Assembly (NCBI RefSeq): GCF_018128545.1
Contig: NZ_JAGSND010000025.1
Coordinates: forward strand, 1-51,876
Reading direction: 5' to 3'
From: Sinanaerobacter chloroacetimidivorans
GTDB lineage: Bacteria > Bacillota > Clostridia > Peptostreptococcales > Anaerovoracaceae
Length of the DNA stretch: 51,876 nucleotides
The notes below the pieces were generated by a model, which was not told where the DNA came from, made no database searches, and was given only the letters and a program-made list of their open reading frames with translations. Of the stretch, positions 39,963 to 47,912 are shown piece after piece. The first letter of the stretch is position 1. Each line of letters starts with the position of its first letter. Made by a program: the position numbers and the translations under genes.

Positions 39963-40841
39963 TTATACTCCTACCGAAGCCAAAATATCCTGTACATAAT
40001 TCGGGAGTGCAAATGCTCCTTTATGCAGATCCAGATTGTAATATCTGGTGGTCAGCCCGAACTTCTTCCATTCTTCCGGCTTCAAATCCGCAATAGGGTC
40101 AAGAGATTTGGATGCGAATCCGAAATACCAATACCCTGATGCATAGGTTGGCGTATTAAATCCAAATACTTTCGCGATAGGGAAGGTCTTTTTGATTTTC
40201 GCATGAGCCTTTTTCATCTCTTCTATGTCACCCTCGTAGAAAGCACCTTCGTGCTGATTGATCAGGATGCCATTTTCGGTCAGGATGCGATAGCAGTCCT
40301 GATAAAATCCTACCGTAAAGAGTCCTTCTCCAGGACCGGCAGGGTCGGTGGAGTCTACCAAAATCAGGTCGTAGCTTGCATCCGGTGCTTCTTTTACGAA
40401 TTTTAATCCGTCTGCAAACATCAGGTTTAATCTTGGTTCACTGGTAAAAACGGCTGAAGTGGTAGGCATGTGCTTCTGACAAGCTCTGACTACGGCTTCA
40501 TCGATTTCTACCATATCTATTTTTTCAATGGTTTTATACCTTGCTACTTCTCTTGCTGTTCCGCCGTCTCCGGCACCGATAATGAGAACATTTTTAATAT
40601 TGGGGTTTACAGCCATGGCTGGATGACAGATCATATCATGATAGACAAACTCGTCCTTTTCTGTCACCTGGGTGTATCCGTCTAAAACCATAAAAACACC
40701 GAAAGTTTCATTTCGAAACATTTCCAGCTTCTGGAATGGTGTTTGTTCGACATGCAAAACTTCATCGATTTTTAAAGACAGTTTTACATCATCATCCATA
40801 TAATACTCAGAAAACCATAAATCACTGTTTTTTAACAACAT
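39963..40841 (-). CDS. speE: Spermidine synthase
   Basis: A 292-aa aminopropyltransferase making spermidine from putrescine and decarboxylated SAM. The nucleotide-binding motif VLIIGAGDGGTAREVARY is near residue 80, YHDMICHPAM just before it, and the acidic site is LILVDSTDPAGPGEGLFT. The start at 40841 has GGAGG 9 bases upstream and gives the usual N-terminus; the upstream codons overlap the speD end. speD-speE form one operon, a terminator ends it. Confidence 0.95.
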   Translation of the reverse strand: MLLKNSDLWFSEYYMDDDVKLSLKIDEVLHVEQTPFQKLEMFRNETFGVFMVLDGYTQVTEKDEFVYHDMICHPAMAVNPNIKNVLIIGAGDGGTAREVARYKTIEKIDMVEIDEAVVRACQKHMPTTSAVFTSEPRLNLMFADGLKFVKEAPDASYDLILVDSTDPAGPGEGLFTVGFYQDCYRILTENGILINQHEGAFYEGDIEEMKKAHAKIKKTFPIAKVFGFNTPTYASGYWYFGFASKSLDPIADLKPEEWKKFGLTTRYYNLDLHKGAFALPNYVQDILASVGV

Positions 40842-40863
40842 ATTTCTTTTCCTCCATTTAACA

Positions 40864-41658
40864 TCAAATTTTATCCGGCATGTTTTTGCCGTAGAAAACT
40901 TCATCCATTTCTTTTCTTAGTTTCGCTGTGATCATATTAATTTCTTCCGTGGTAATATCATCCACTGAGAAGTTAAAGAAGTAATTATCTAAGTCAAAAC
41001 TTTTTAGTTTGCATTTTGTATGAAAAATGTTTTCCTGAAATACGTTGACATCGATCATGTAATATTGATCAATCAAATCCTGCCTGATATAGTTCTGGAT
41101 AGAATTCAGCTTGTGATCAATAAACATTTTCTTTCCGGTAATGTCTCTGGTAAAACCTCTTACCCTGTAATCCAAAGTCATCATGTCTGCGGCAAAGCTT
41201 TCAATGAGATAGTTTAATGCCATAAGCGGTGAAATTTCTCCGCAGGTGGATACATCAATGTCCGCCCGAAAAGTGCAGACCCCTCCGTCGGGATGGTATT
41301 CCGGGTATGTGTGAACTGTAATATGGCTTTTATCTAAATGAGCCACAACAGAAGGGTTATCAACGGTATTATACTGCTGAACCTCTGACTCCGGAGGTGC
41401 GCTTCCCTCACAAATGAGTATGGTAACGCTTGCTCCCTGAGGATCGTAATCCTGAACAGCAATGTTTAAAATTTTTGCGCCTATAATTTCTACAACATTA
41501 CGCAAAATTTCCGTCAATTTTGCAGCATTATATTGTTCATCGATATATTCAATATAAGCTCTCCTGTCCGCTACGGTTTTTGTGTAGCAGATATCATACA
41601 TGTTAAAGCTCAAGGTCTTAGTCAGATTATTAAACCCATGCAACTGTAATTTTTCCAA
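40864..41658 (-). CDS. speD: S-adenosylmethionine decarboxylase proenzyme
   Basis: A 264-aa enzyme of the E. coli-type class, which self-cleaves to a pyruvoyl cofactor. The processing Ser lies in HLDKSHITVHTYPEYHP. The N-terminus LQLHGFNNLTKTLSFNMYD matches E. coli SpeD, which supports the TTG start at 41658 despite a weak ribosome site. CTFRADIDVSTCGEISPL is the other conserved block. It supplies the aminopropyl donor for speE. A TATAAT-like -10 (41688-41693) lies upstream on the minus strand. Confidence 0.94.
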   Translation of the reverse strand: MEKLQLHGFNNLTKTLSFNMYDICYTKTVADRRAYIEYIDEQYNAAKLTEILRNVVEIIGAKILNIAVQDYDPQGASVTILICEGSAPPESEVQQYNTVDNPSVVAHLDKSHITVHTYPEYHPDGGVCTFRADIDVSTCGEISPLMALNYLIESFAADMMTLDYRVRGFTRDITGKKMFIDHKLNSIQNYIRQDLIDQYYMIDVNVFQENIFHTKCKLKSFDLDNYFFNFSVDDITTEEINMITAKLRKEMDEVFYGKNMPDKI

Positions 41659-41820
41659 TTTAACATTCCCACAACCTTTCTTTTTTGATTATACTTTTAG
41701 TACAGTTTATCATTGTAACACTTGTACTACAAAAATGCAATGGACTGCAGCTAATATTTTGGAAGTAAAAGCTGGAATTTTGTCGAACACTTTTGACATG
41801 AGATTATAATTACCCTTTTG

Positions 41821-41829
41821 TGGTATAAT
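41821..41829 (+). promoter_or_regulatory. Extended -10 promoter
   Basis: TGGTATAAT at 41821-41829, about 40 bases before the gene at 41878. A TTGACA at 41793-41798 is too far upstream to serve as its -35. The 219-bp gap shared with speD also has a TAGTACA/TTGTACTA inverted repeat. Confidence 0.55.
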
Positions 41830-41877
41830 ATTCTATATAGTAACTACAGGAATAAATGCGGAAAGTGAGGATTTGCA

Positions 41878-42450
41878 ATGACCGATGAAGGATTGAAAAA
41901 AACGTTGGGTTTTGTTCTCCGTAATAAAACAATGATCATGTCACTTTTGGAAAGATTCGATGCCTATGAAGTTGAAATGGGGATACTCTCAATTCCCCAG
42001 GAAATGGTGAACCGTGATCTGAAAATGCTAATTATGGACAAGACAACCCCTTACCTGGAGGATTATTCGATCTTGATGAATACCGGATCCCTATACCTTG
42101 ATCTGGAGTTGAATGCCAAACAGCTGGGAAAGATATCAGCAAAATGCATGCTCACCATTGAAGATTTCCGTTTTCAAGGAGAAGAACACAAAATCAGGTT
42201 TTCCTACAAAGAAGATGTGAAATCCCAGGGAAACTTTATTCAAAGCATGGCCCTAAAGGCAGCCGGCTTGAAAGGAAACTATCTGGAAACCGCAGCTGAA
42301 ATGGCCAAATTGGATTTTATACAGGTCGACAAGAATGAAGTCCTGATCGATCTGGATAAAATAGAAGGCATAAAAAAGCTCCCGCCCTCCTTAAGCCTTT
42401 CCTATTTAGGCTGTGAAAACGGGAACTTAAAATTGAAGTTTTCGATCTGA
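41878..42450 (+). CDS. Conserved hypothetical protein
   Basis: A 190-aa soluble protein I do not recognise. The N-terminal about 65 residues read as helical (KKTLGFVLRNKTMIMSLLER). A beta-rich middle region (GSLYLDLELNAKQLGKISAK, EHKIRFSYKEDVKS) and a C-terminal segment with conserved-looking KLPPSLSLSYLGCENGNLKL follow. There is no signal peptide. The middle and end look like a lipid- or polymer-binding beta sheet, but that is a guess. Monocistronic, with an extended -10 promoter and a hairpin downstream (42455-42493). Confidence 0.75.
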   Translation: MTDEGLKKTLGFVLRNKTMIMSLLERFDAYEVEMGILSIPQEMVNRDLKMLIMDKTTPYLEDYSILMNTGSLYLDLELNAKQLGKISAKCMLTIEDFRFQGEEHKIRFSYKEDVKSQGNFIQSMALKAAGLKGNYLETAAEMAKLDFIQVDKNEVLIDLDKIEGIKKLPPSLSLSYLGCENGNLKLKFSI

Positions 42451-42454
42451 CGGT

Positions 42455-42493
42455 GATCCCTTCCGGTGCCTCTTTCGGCTCCGGGAAGGTTCC
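42455..42493. terminator. Stem-loop between convergent genes
   Basis: GATCCCTTCCGGTGCC (42455-42470) pairs imperfectly with GGCTCCGGGAAGGTTCC (42477-42493). GC-rich stem with weak T tracts; a probable shared terminator. Confidence 0.55.
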
Positions 42494-42503
42494 CCCTTCC
42501 TTT

Positions 42504-43658
42504 CTACCTTAAAAATTCCTCTATGATCTGCTTTTGCAGTTCATAGGAAGTAATAACGTCATAACCGGTCATGGCCATGGCGGCGGCCGCTTTCCGGATT
42601 AAATTTTTACCTTCCTCTGTAATGGTTCTCTCAGCAAATTCTCTGGTGTGAATGACCAGATTTTCATCGCCAAAGCCTATCCAAGGATGGATCGAGGGGA
42701 TCACATGGCTCACATTGCCCATGTCGATAGATCCGATTCCCGCACTGGCCGGACTGATACGATCTTCCCCCAGGTTCATAAGGTTTTTATTATACACCTC
42801 AGAAAGTGTTTTATTGGTTCTCATATCGTCAAAAACAGCCTCAAAGCAAGAAATTGTAACCTTGGCTCCTGTGATTCTTTCGGTACCATAGGCACAATCT
42901 TCCACTCTCTTCACTGCTTCCATCAGGTTCTTTTTATTGGCTGCCCGGATGTAAAACTTTGCTTCCGTAAAATCGGGTACTACATTGGGAGCTTCTCCCC
43001 CTGCCGTAATGATCCCGTGAAACATCACATCTCTTGTCACGTGCTGCCGCAGCGCATTGATGGAATTAAACAACAGAATCACAGCGTCCAGCGCATTAAT
43101 TCCCTTTTCCGGAGAAGCCGCCGCATGGGAGGCTTTGCCCCGATACTGAAAATTCATAGGATAAAGCGCCATGGATGTTCCGCTTTCCTCTGTAACCGGG
43201 CTTGGGTGGGTCATAATCCCAACGGTAATTCCGTCAAAAATACCTTCTCTGGCCATTTGCACCTTTGCACCATTGGTTTCTTCTGCGGGCGTTCCGAAAA
43301 CGAAGATTTTTCCTCCAATCTCATCTAGAACAGACTTCAGGCCGATGGCCGCTCCCAGAGACATGGAGGCAATTAAGTTGTGGCCGCAGCCGTGTCCAAT
43401 GCTTGGAAGTGCATCATACTCACAGAAAAATGCTACGGATGCACCTGCTTTCCCACTGTCGTAAACAGCACGAAATGCAGTTTCAAGTCCGCAGATCTTT
43501 TCCTCTACCTGAAACCCCCTGTCTTTTAATTCATCAGTCAGGGTTTTCGCGGCAAGGTATTCTTCTCCTCCCAATTCAGGATGTTCGTAAAGGCATTTGC
43601 TGATAGAAACAAGGCTATCCAGGTTGTTTTCAATTTCCTTTGTGATTTTCTCTTTCAT
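42504..43658 (-). CDS. M20-family metal-dependent amidohydrolase
   Basis: A 384-aa peptidase M20/AbgB-like amidase. Metal site: FFCEYDALPSIGHGCGHNLI (about residue 75-95), TPAEETNGAKVQMA with the catalytic Glu pair, and a late His in VIHTREF. A dimerisation domain (YRGKASHAAASPEKGINALD) is present. The family hydrolyses N-acyl or aminobenzoyl amino acids and dipeptides. Immediately upstream is the 3' remnant of a permease gene, a common partner of this enzyme type. A ribosome site (AAGAGGTTC) precedes the ATG. Confidence 0.92.
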   Translation of the reverse strand: MKEKITKEIENNLDSLVSISKCLYEHPELGGEEYLAAKTLTDELKDRGFQVEEKICGLETAFRAVYDSGKAGASVAFFCEYDALPSIGHGCGHNLIASMSLGAAIGLKSVLDEIGGKIFVFGTPAEETNGAKVQMAREGIFDGITVGIMTHPSPVTEESGTSMALYPMNFQYRGKASHAAASPEKGINALDAVILLFNSINALRQHVTRDVMFHGIITAGGEAPNVVPDFTEAKFYIRAANKKNLMEAVKRVEDCAYGTERITGAKVTISCFEAVFDDMRTNKTLSEVYNKNLMNLGEDRISPASAGIGSIDMGNVSHVIPSIHPWIGFGDENLVIHTREFAERTITEEGKNLIRKAAAAMAMTGYDVITSYELQKQIIEEFLR

Positions 43659-43754
43659 AGTGAACCTCTTCCCGGTATTAAGATAAAGGGGCTATCTCCA
43701 ATATAGCTATTTATGATAAGACAGCCGCTGCTTTCGTCTATTAGATTTATTTAT

Positions 43755-43868
43755 TTAATAAGGACCAAGTTTGATCATATCTGCGATAACAACAAATATG
43801 CCGCCTATAATCCACCTTATGGCTGCCAGAGGCACGATCCATCGGATCCACTTCTGATATGGATTCCC
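43755..43868 (-). pseudogene. C-terminal remnant of a YfcC-type permease gene
   Basis: A 37-codon open stretch with no start codon, in frame directly behind the TAA of the ACT-domain gene. Its translation has Trp-rich segments (YQKWIRWIVPLAAIRW) and ends in a hydrophobic helix and DMIKLGPY, which resembles the last helix of YfcC-type amino-acid/dicarboxylate permeases. Such permeases often sit next to M20 amidohydrolases, as here. I infer a deletion that removed most of a permease gene and fused its end to the ACT gene's 3' side. Alternatively it is chance coding in noncoding DNA. Confidence 0.5.
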
Positions 43869-44300
43869 TTATTTTCCGTACACCTCTTCTTTGTTGACAA
43901 CGTTAATTCCATTCTTTGCAAGGATATCCGCCGCCTTTTCCTGTTCATCCACCTTTAATACAATATATGGCATTTCTCGTTTTCTCATAACAAATGAATA
44001 AATATACTCAATATTTATTTCATTGTCCTTCAATACGGTAAAAATCCTGTTCAGGCTCCCAGGCTCGTCATCAGGTTCCACGGCAAGAACTTTGCTTACC
44101 TTTGCCACGAAGCCCTCCTCTTTTAAAACTTCCAATGCTTTATCCGGATTGTTTACAACAATTCTCAGGATTCCAAATTCTGAGGTATCAAAAACAGCTA
44201 TAGCTCGAATGTCGATATTGTGGGCAATCAGTATATCGGTAAGCTGTGACAGACTGCCTTTTTTATTCGGAATAAAAATTGAGATCTGTTTAATCAACAT
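43869..44300 (-). CDS. Tandem ACT-domain protein
   Basis: A 143-aa protein made of two ACT domains (residues about 4-68: ISIFIPNKKGSLSQLTDIL; about 72-138: LAVEPDDEPGSLNRIFTVL). ACT domains bind amino acids and regulate partner enzymes. It overlaps the paaK stop (TAATG), and the paaK-ACT pairing is common in Clostridia and archaea that ferment aromatic amino acids. It probably senses an amino acid or aryl-acid intermediate (inference). No catalytic domain. Confidence 0.92.
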   Translation of the reverse strand: MLIKQISIFIPNKKGSLSQLTDILIAHNIDIRAIAVFDTSEFGILRIVVNNPDKALEVLKEEGFVAKVSKVLAVEPDDEPGSLNRIFTVLKDNEINIEYIYSFVMRKREMPYIVLKVDEQEKAADILAKNGINVVNKEEVYGK

Positions 44301-45613
44301 TATTGTTCCTCCCTCATATCAATGACTCTCTTCGCTTTCCCCTCAAATCTGGCCAGTGCTCTCGGTTCTACCAGATTTACCTTGGCGTCAATTCCCAGAA
44401 CCGTACGCAGCTGGTTTTTTATTTTGTTATTCAAGCTTTCCAACAGGGTAAAGGATTCCAGAAGATTGGCGTCGATGAGTTCTACATCTACTTCTATTTT
44501 ATCGAGATATCCTTTTTTAAATACCTTAATTTGATAATGGGGGCCGATACCTTCAATATTTAAGAGCACCTCTTCGATCTGTGAAGGGAATACGTTGACA
44601 CCGCCCAGGATCAGCATATCGTCGGATCTTCCCTGGATTTTTGACATCCTAACAGTAGTTCTTCCGCAATCACAGGTCTCATAATGCAAGGAAGTGATAT
44701 CCTTTGTCCGATATCTCAATATCGGAAGCGCTTCCTTGGTTATGGTGGTAATGACCAGTTCTCCGACCTCACCTTCACCTAATACTTTTCCCGTAGCGGG
44801 ATCTATTATTTCCGGAAGGAAATGATCTTCACTGATGTGCATTCCTTTCAGAGCCTGACATTCTCCGGAAACTCCGGGACCGATCAGTTCACTCATGCCA
44901 TAGTTTTCCGTTGCAAACAGTCCCCAGTTCTCATTCAGTTCCCTTCTCATAGCCTCTGTGGAACCTTCTCCCCCGAAAAGTCCCCACTTTAAATGCAGAT
45001 CCTTTTTGGGGTCAATTCCCATCTCCCATGCAACCTCTGCCATATGTAACGCATAGGAAGGAGTACTGATCAGTGTGGTAGTTCCAAAGTCCTGCATAAC
45101 CATGATCTGCTTCTGGGTATTACCGCTGGACATGGGAATAACAGAGGCACCTACCCTCTCCAGTCCCTGATGCAGACCAAAGGCACCAGTAAAAAGGCCA
45201 TACCCGAAGGAAATCTGTGCCGTATCTTCATCTGTTACCCCTGCCATGGTAACCAGTCTGGCGATCAATTCGCACCAGGTATCCATATCCTTTCTTGTAT
45301 ATCCTACAACGGTTGGTTTCCCAGTGGTTCCGGAGGATGCATGAAAGCGAACGATTTCCTTTCTGGTTGAAGCAAAAAGCCCAAAAGGATAGGTATCTCT
45401 GAAGTCAGCTTTAACCGTAAAGGGCAGTTTCTGAATATCCTCCAGGGTCTTAATGTCGCCGGGTTCTACTCCCGCTTCCTGCAGCTTGTTTTTATAATAA
45501 GGTACTTTGTCATATACCCGGTTTACAGTTGCTTGCAGCCGTTCCAGCTGTAATGATCGAAATTCTTCTCTTTGAAATGTTTCTTCCCTGCTCCAGATTT
45601 TACTGTCAGTCAT
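44300..45613 (-). CDS. paaK: Phenylacetate-CoA ligase (PaaK family)
   Basis: A 437-aa AMP-forming acyl-CoA ligase. The ATP-binding motif is RFHASSGTTGKPTVVGYT (about residue 90). Other blocks are QISFGYGLFTGAFGLHQG, LFATENYGMSELIGPGVSGEC and ILRYRTKDITSLHYETCDCGRT. The protein has the short PaaK architecture rather than the about 550-aa acetyl-CoA synthetase type. In anaerobes it activates aryl acids or indoleacetate from aromatic amino acids. ATG follows AGGAGG. A promoter and a hairpin in the leader suggest attenuation. Confidence 0.93.
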   Translation of the reverse strand: MTDSKIWSREETFQREEFRSLQLERLQATVNRVYDKVPYYKNKLQEAGVEPGDIKTLEDIQKLPFTVKADFRDTYPFGLFASTRKEIVRFHASSGTTGKPTVVGYTRKDMDTWCELIARLVTMAGVTDEDTAQISFGYGLFTGAFGLHQGLERVGASVIPMSSGNTQKQIMVMQDFGTTTLISTPSYALHMAEVAWEMGIDPKKDLHLKWGLFGGEGSTEAMRRELNENWGLFATENYGMSELIGPGVSGECQALKGMHISEDHFLPEIIDPATGKVLGEGEVGELVITTITKEALPILRYRTKDITSLHYETCDCGRTTVRMSKIQGRSDDMLILGGVNVFPSQIEEVLLNIEGIGPHYQIKVFKKGYLDKIEVDVELIDANLLESFTLLESLNNKIKNQLRTVLGIDAKVNLVEPRALARFEGKAKRVIDMREEQ

Positions 45614-45667
45614 TTTCCTGCATACCTCCTAAAGTGTTTCTTTTCTATTATCTTTCCATAAGTCATC

Positions 45668-45714
45668 AAAACAAGAAAACCGATACCTATCTATGGCAAA
45701 TAGAAGTATCGGTT
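45668..45714 (-). terminator. Leader hairpin upstream of paaK (candidate attenuator)
   Basis: Minus-strand ACCGATAC/GTATCGGT stem (45678-45714) with a 19-base loop, followed by TTTTCTTGTTTTGATG. It lies about 55 bases upstream of paaK and downstream of the promoter at 45772-45800, so transcripts must pass it. It may be a regulated terminator; the leader is about 150 bases. Confidence 0.55.
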
Positions 45715-45771
45715 CCAATATTCATGCTCCCTATGTCAAAATCGCTACGTTAACTACTTACCTACATTTTT

Positions 45772-45800
45772 ATCATAGCACACTATGCTATGCCTTTCAA
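45772..45800 (-). promoter_or_regulatory. Promoter of the paaK-ACT operon
   Basis: Minus-strand TTGAAA (45795-45800), 17-bp spacer, TATGAT (45772-45777). Within the spacer GCATAGCATAG is a direct repeat of GCATA. Confidence 0.65.
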
Positions 45801-45949
45801 GTTCCATATTCGACTTGTCCCGGTATCCCTCAGTTTATCATGCCATTTACCATGCTGCTCTGCTTTTTATGAATTTCATGCATGGCGGCTTGCAGTTGTG
45901 TTTTCCATGTCCTGTTGATTCTTATCCATTTATGATCCACCTTCGCTAC

Positions 45950-45968
45950 AATGATCATTATCATGATT
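45950..45968. promoter_or_regulatory. Fur-box-like sequence
   Basis: AATGATCATTATCATGATT contains the exact Fur half ATCATTATC (45954-45962) but an imperfect left half. It lies in the 532-bp gap between paaK and the desulfoferrodoxin gene. The gap otherwise contains only the paaK leader and the promoters noted here. Confidence 0.35.
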
Positions 45969-46080
45969 TATTTTTATTTTTTCACATTGAATAAAATAGT
46001 ACTTTATTATGATTCTTATGTCAATCCTTTGTTATTCCTCATATTTTAGAAATTGACTGCATTTATCGGATAAATCTGGT

Positions 46081-46106
46081 TTATAATAAAAATAATGTGG
46101 TATAAT
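46081..46106 (+). promoter_or_regulatory. Desulfoferrodoxin promoter with PerR-like box
   Basis: An extended -10 (TGGTATAAT, 46098-46106) is preceded by TTATAATAAAAATAA (46081-46095), which matches the PerR box at 12 of 14 informative positions. Peroxide or oxygen-responsive control of this gene is a reasonable inference. Confidence 0.5.
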
Positions 46107-46145
46107 TACGGTAAATAATGTTACTTTTGGAAAGGGGATTAAAAA

Positions 46146-46532
46146 ATGAGTAAAGAACAAAAATTTTATCGATGTAAACACTGCGGAAATATTATTACAA
46201 AATTATTCGATGCAGGAGTTCCTGTCGTATGCTGCGGAGAGGATATGGCAGAGCTTGTTGCAAATACATCAGACGGAGCGAAAGAAAAACATGTTCCTGT
46301 AGTTGAAGTTGAAGGAAATAAAGTAACCGTATCCATTGGAAGTGTTGCTCATCCGATGCTGGAAGAACACCATATCGCATGGGTATATCTGCAGACCAAT
46401 TCTGGCGGACAGCTTCGTTATCTGGAAGTCGGCGCAGAGCCAAAAGCGTATTTTGCGCTGAGTGACGGGGAAACTGCGGTCACCGCTTTTGAATACTGTA
46501 ATCTTCATGGATTATGGAAAGCTGATATATAA
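46146..46532 (+). CDS. dfx: Desulfoferrodoxin (2Fe superoxide reductase)
   Basis: A 128-aa enzyme that reduces superoxide to peroxide without making oxygen. The N-terminal rubredoxin-like centre I uses Cys in YRCKHCG and VVCCGEDM. Centre II (catalytic, His4Cys) uses His in EKHVPV, VAHPMLEEHHI and CNLHGLW plus the Cys of EYCNLHG. All ligands are present. ATG has GGAAAGGGG upstream. It is followed by a terminator and then hemerythrin. This is a typical anaerobe oxygen-defence gene. Confidence 0.96.
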   Translation: MSKEQKFYRCKHCGNIITKLFDAGVPVVCCGEDMAELVANTSDGAKEKHVPVVEVEGNKVTVSIGSVAHPMLEEHHIAWVYLQTNSGGQLRYLEVGAEPKAYFALSDGETAVTAFEYCNLHGLWKADI

Positions 46533-46543
46533 ATCATTGCCGG

Positions 46544-46576
46544 AAAAACACCCTGGCAAAGGGTGTTTTTCTTTTT
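46544..46576 (+). terminator. Intrinsic terminator after dfx
   Basis: AAAAACACCC/GGGTGTTTTT stem with a 7-base loop, then CTTTTT. Confidence 0.9.
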
Positions 46577-46607
46577 AAATTTATGAATCAAAAGGACGGT
46601 GAAAAAC

Positions 46608-47015
46608 ATGGCAGTTGAATGGACTGATAATTTAGCGGTTGGCGTTGGTGTGATCGATGATCAGCACAAGACACTTTTTGATAAAGCAAACCAGCTCTTC
46701 GAAGCCGGTAAAAACAATAAGTCTAAGGAATTCATATCTGAGATGCTTGACTTCTTAGACAAATATACCAAACAGCATTTCCGTGATGAAGAGTCTTACA
46801 TGAAAAGTATCAACTATCCCGGATATGAGGATCAGAAAAAGCTTCACGCAAATTTTATTATGGAGCTCGATAAATTAAAGAAAGAATACAGCGCTTCCGG
46901 CGGAAACATTATTGTGATTCTCAATGCAAATCAGATGGTGGTGGATTGGCTGCTGAAGCACATATCAATCGAAGACAAGAAAATCGGAATCTACGCGAAT
47001 AACAGAAATCGTTAA
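46608..47015 (+). CDS. Bacteriohemerythrin
   Basis: A 135-aa single hemerythrin domain that binds O2 at a non-heme diiron centre. Metal ligands fit H-HxxxE-HxxxH-HxxxxD: the His of IDDQHKTLF, HFRDEESYM, KLHANF and KHISIEDKK. The protein begins MAVEWTDNLAVGVGVID, the usual start of the family. The ATG at 46608 is preferred to an in-frame GTG three codons earlier that overlaps AAGGA. It may have its own promoter or be read through from dfx. Role: oxygen sensing, storage or delivery in an anaerobe. Confidence 0.94.
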   Translation: MAVEWTDNLAVGVGVIDDQHKTLFDKANQLFEAGKNNKSKEFISEMLDFLDKYTKQHFRDEESYMKSINYPGYEDQKKLHANFIMELDKLKKEYSASGGNIIVILNANQMVVDWLLKHISIEDKKIGIYANNRNR

Positions 47016-47032
47016 GGGTCCAATACTTAAAC

Positions 47033-47068
47033 AAAAAACTTGCCTGGAAGCAGCCCGGTAAGTTTTTT
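47033..47068. terminator. Bidirectional terminator
   Basis: AAAAAACTT/AAGTTTTTT with an inner GCC-type extension, between the convergent hemerythrin and ferredoxin-type genes. Confidence 0.75.
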
Positions 47069-47075
47069 ATTGTAA

Positions 47076-47807
47076 TTACAGCCTTCCAAAATACATTGTT
47101 ATGACGTTTTTGGGGCAGACATCGGCACATTTCCCGCAGAGAATGCATTCCGAATTTTCCATATTCTTTTCCGTTACCATTTTGTTCACTTCAAGGCTCA
47201 TAGGACAGGCTTTCCTGCAGCTACCGCATTGTACACAATTCTCCTTTTTGGATTTTAACCGAATAGACGGCAGATTGATCCAATTGCTGATCTTCCTTCC
47301 GATTATCATAAAGGGGCTCATCCAACAAATATAATGGCAAGTCGCTCTTTTTCCAAAAATAAGAGACAGCAGTAAAAACAGCAGAAGGACTCCATAATAA
47401 ATTATGTACGCATAGATATTGCTGACAGAAATCCCATGATCCATGGCGAAAAAGTATTCTACTCTTTTGTAACCGCCCGCTAGTAGGGCCATGACAAATA
47501 TAGTAATCAGCCATGGAACCCAGATAACAAATTTCAGCAAGTTCAGCTTGCCCGTTTTCGGTTCTTTATCATTTACCTGAAAGCACAATTCCTGAAAACT
47601 TCCGCAGGGCATTACCCATCCGCAGAAAGCCCTCCCCACAAACAGTGAACCAAACAGGAAAACAGCAAATGTGAAGAAGCTTGCAGTAATCATTCCCTGA
47701 GATGCACCCCAAATAATTAAATAAGGGGAAAAATAGAACTGTGTAACCGGAAACAGCAAAAATGATAATAATAATATCAGATTTCTTATTCTTTGTCTTT
47801 TTTTCAT
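47076..47807 (-). CDS. NapH/CcoG-like membrane 4Fe-4S protein
   Basis: A 243-aa membrane ferredoxin with four or five helices (LILLLSFLLFPVTQFYFSPY, MITASFFTFAVFLFGSLFVG, FVIWVPWLITIFVMALLAGG, YIIYYGVLLLFLLLSLIFG). A cytoplasmic C-terminus carries two 4Fe-4S motifs (CVQCGSCRKACPM and CILCGKCADVCPKNV). The usual CGWxCPxG motif reads CGWVMPCGSFQELC, with the first inner Cys replaced by Met. It likely transfers electrons between membrane and cytoplasmic donors. Start 47807 (AGGAGG close upstream) gives a normal Lys-rich N-terminus; an ATG at 47840 is possible. Confidence 0.88.
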   Translation of the reverse strand: MKKRQRIRNLILLLSFLLFPVTQFYFSPYLIIWGASQGMITASFFTFAVFLFGSLFVGRAFCGWVMPCGSFQELCFQVNDKEPKTGKLNLLKFVIWVPWLITIFVMALLAGGYKRVEYFFAMDHGISVSNIYAYIIYYGVLLLFLLLSLIFGKRATCHYICWMSPFMIIGRKISNWINLPSIRLKSKKENCVQCGSCRKACPMSLEVNKMVTEKNMENSECILCGKCADVCPKNVITMYFGRL

Positions 47808-47912
47808 CGGCCTCCTCGGCCCTCCTTCCATGAGAGTCATCTGATTTTTATACTTTTTAAGTAACTTTCATTTCTATTTTAGCACGAAATTGTACAATTG
47901 TCCTAAGGGTCT

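Noticed and set aside
43713..43958. Plus-strand 81-codon frame opposite the ACT gene 3' end.
   Set aside because: It is antisense, has no ribosome site and overlaps both the ACT gene and the permease remnant.
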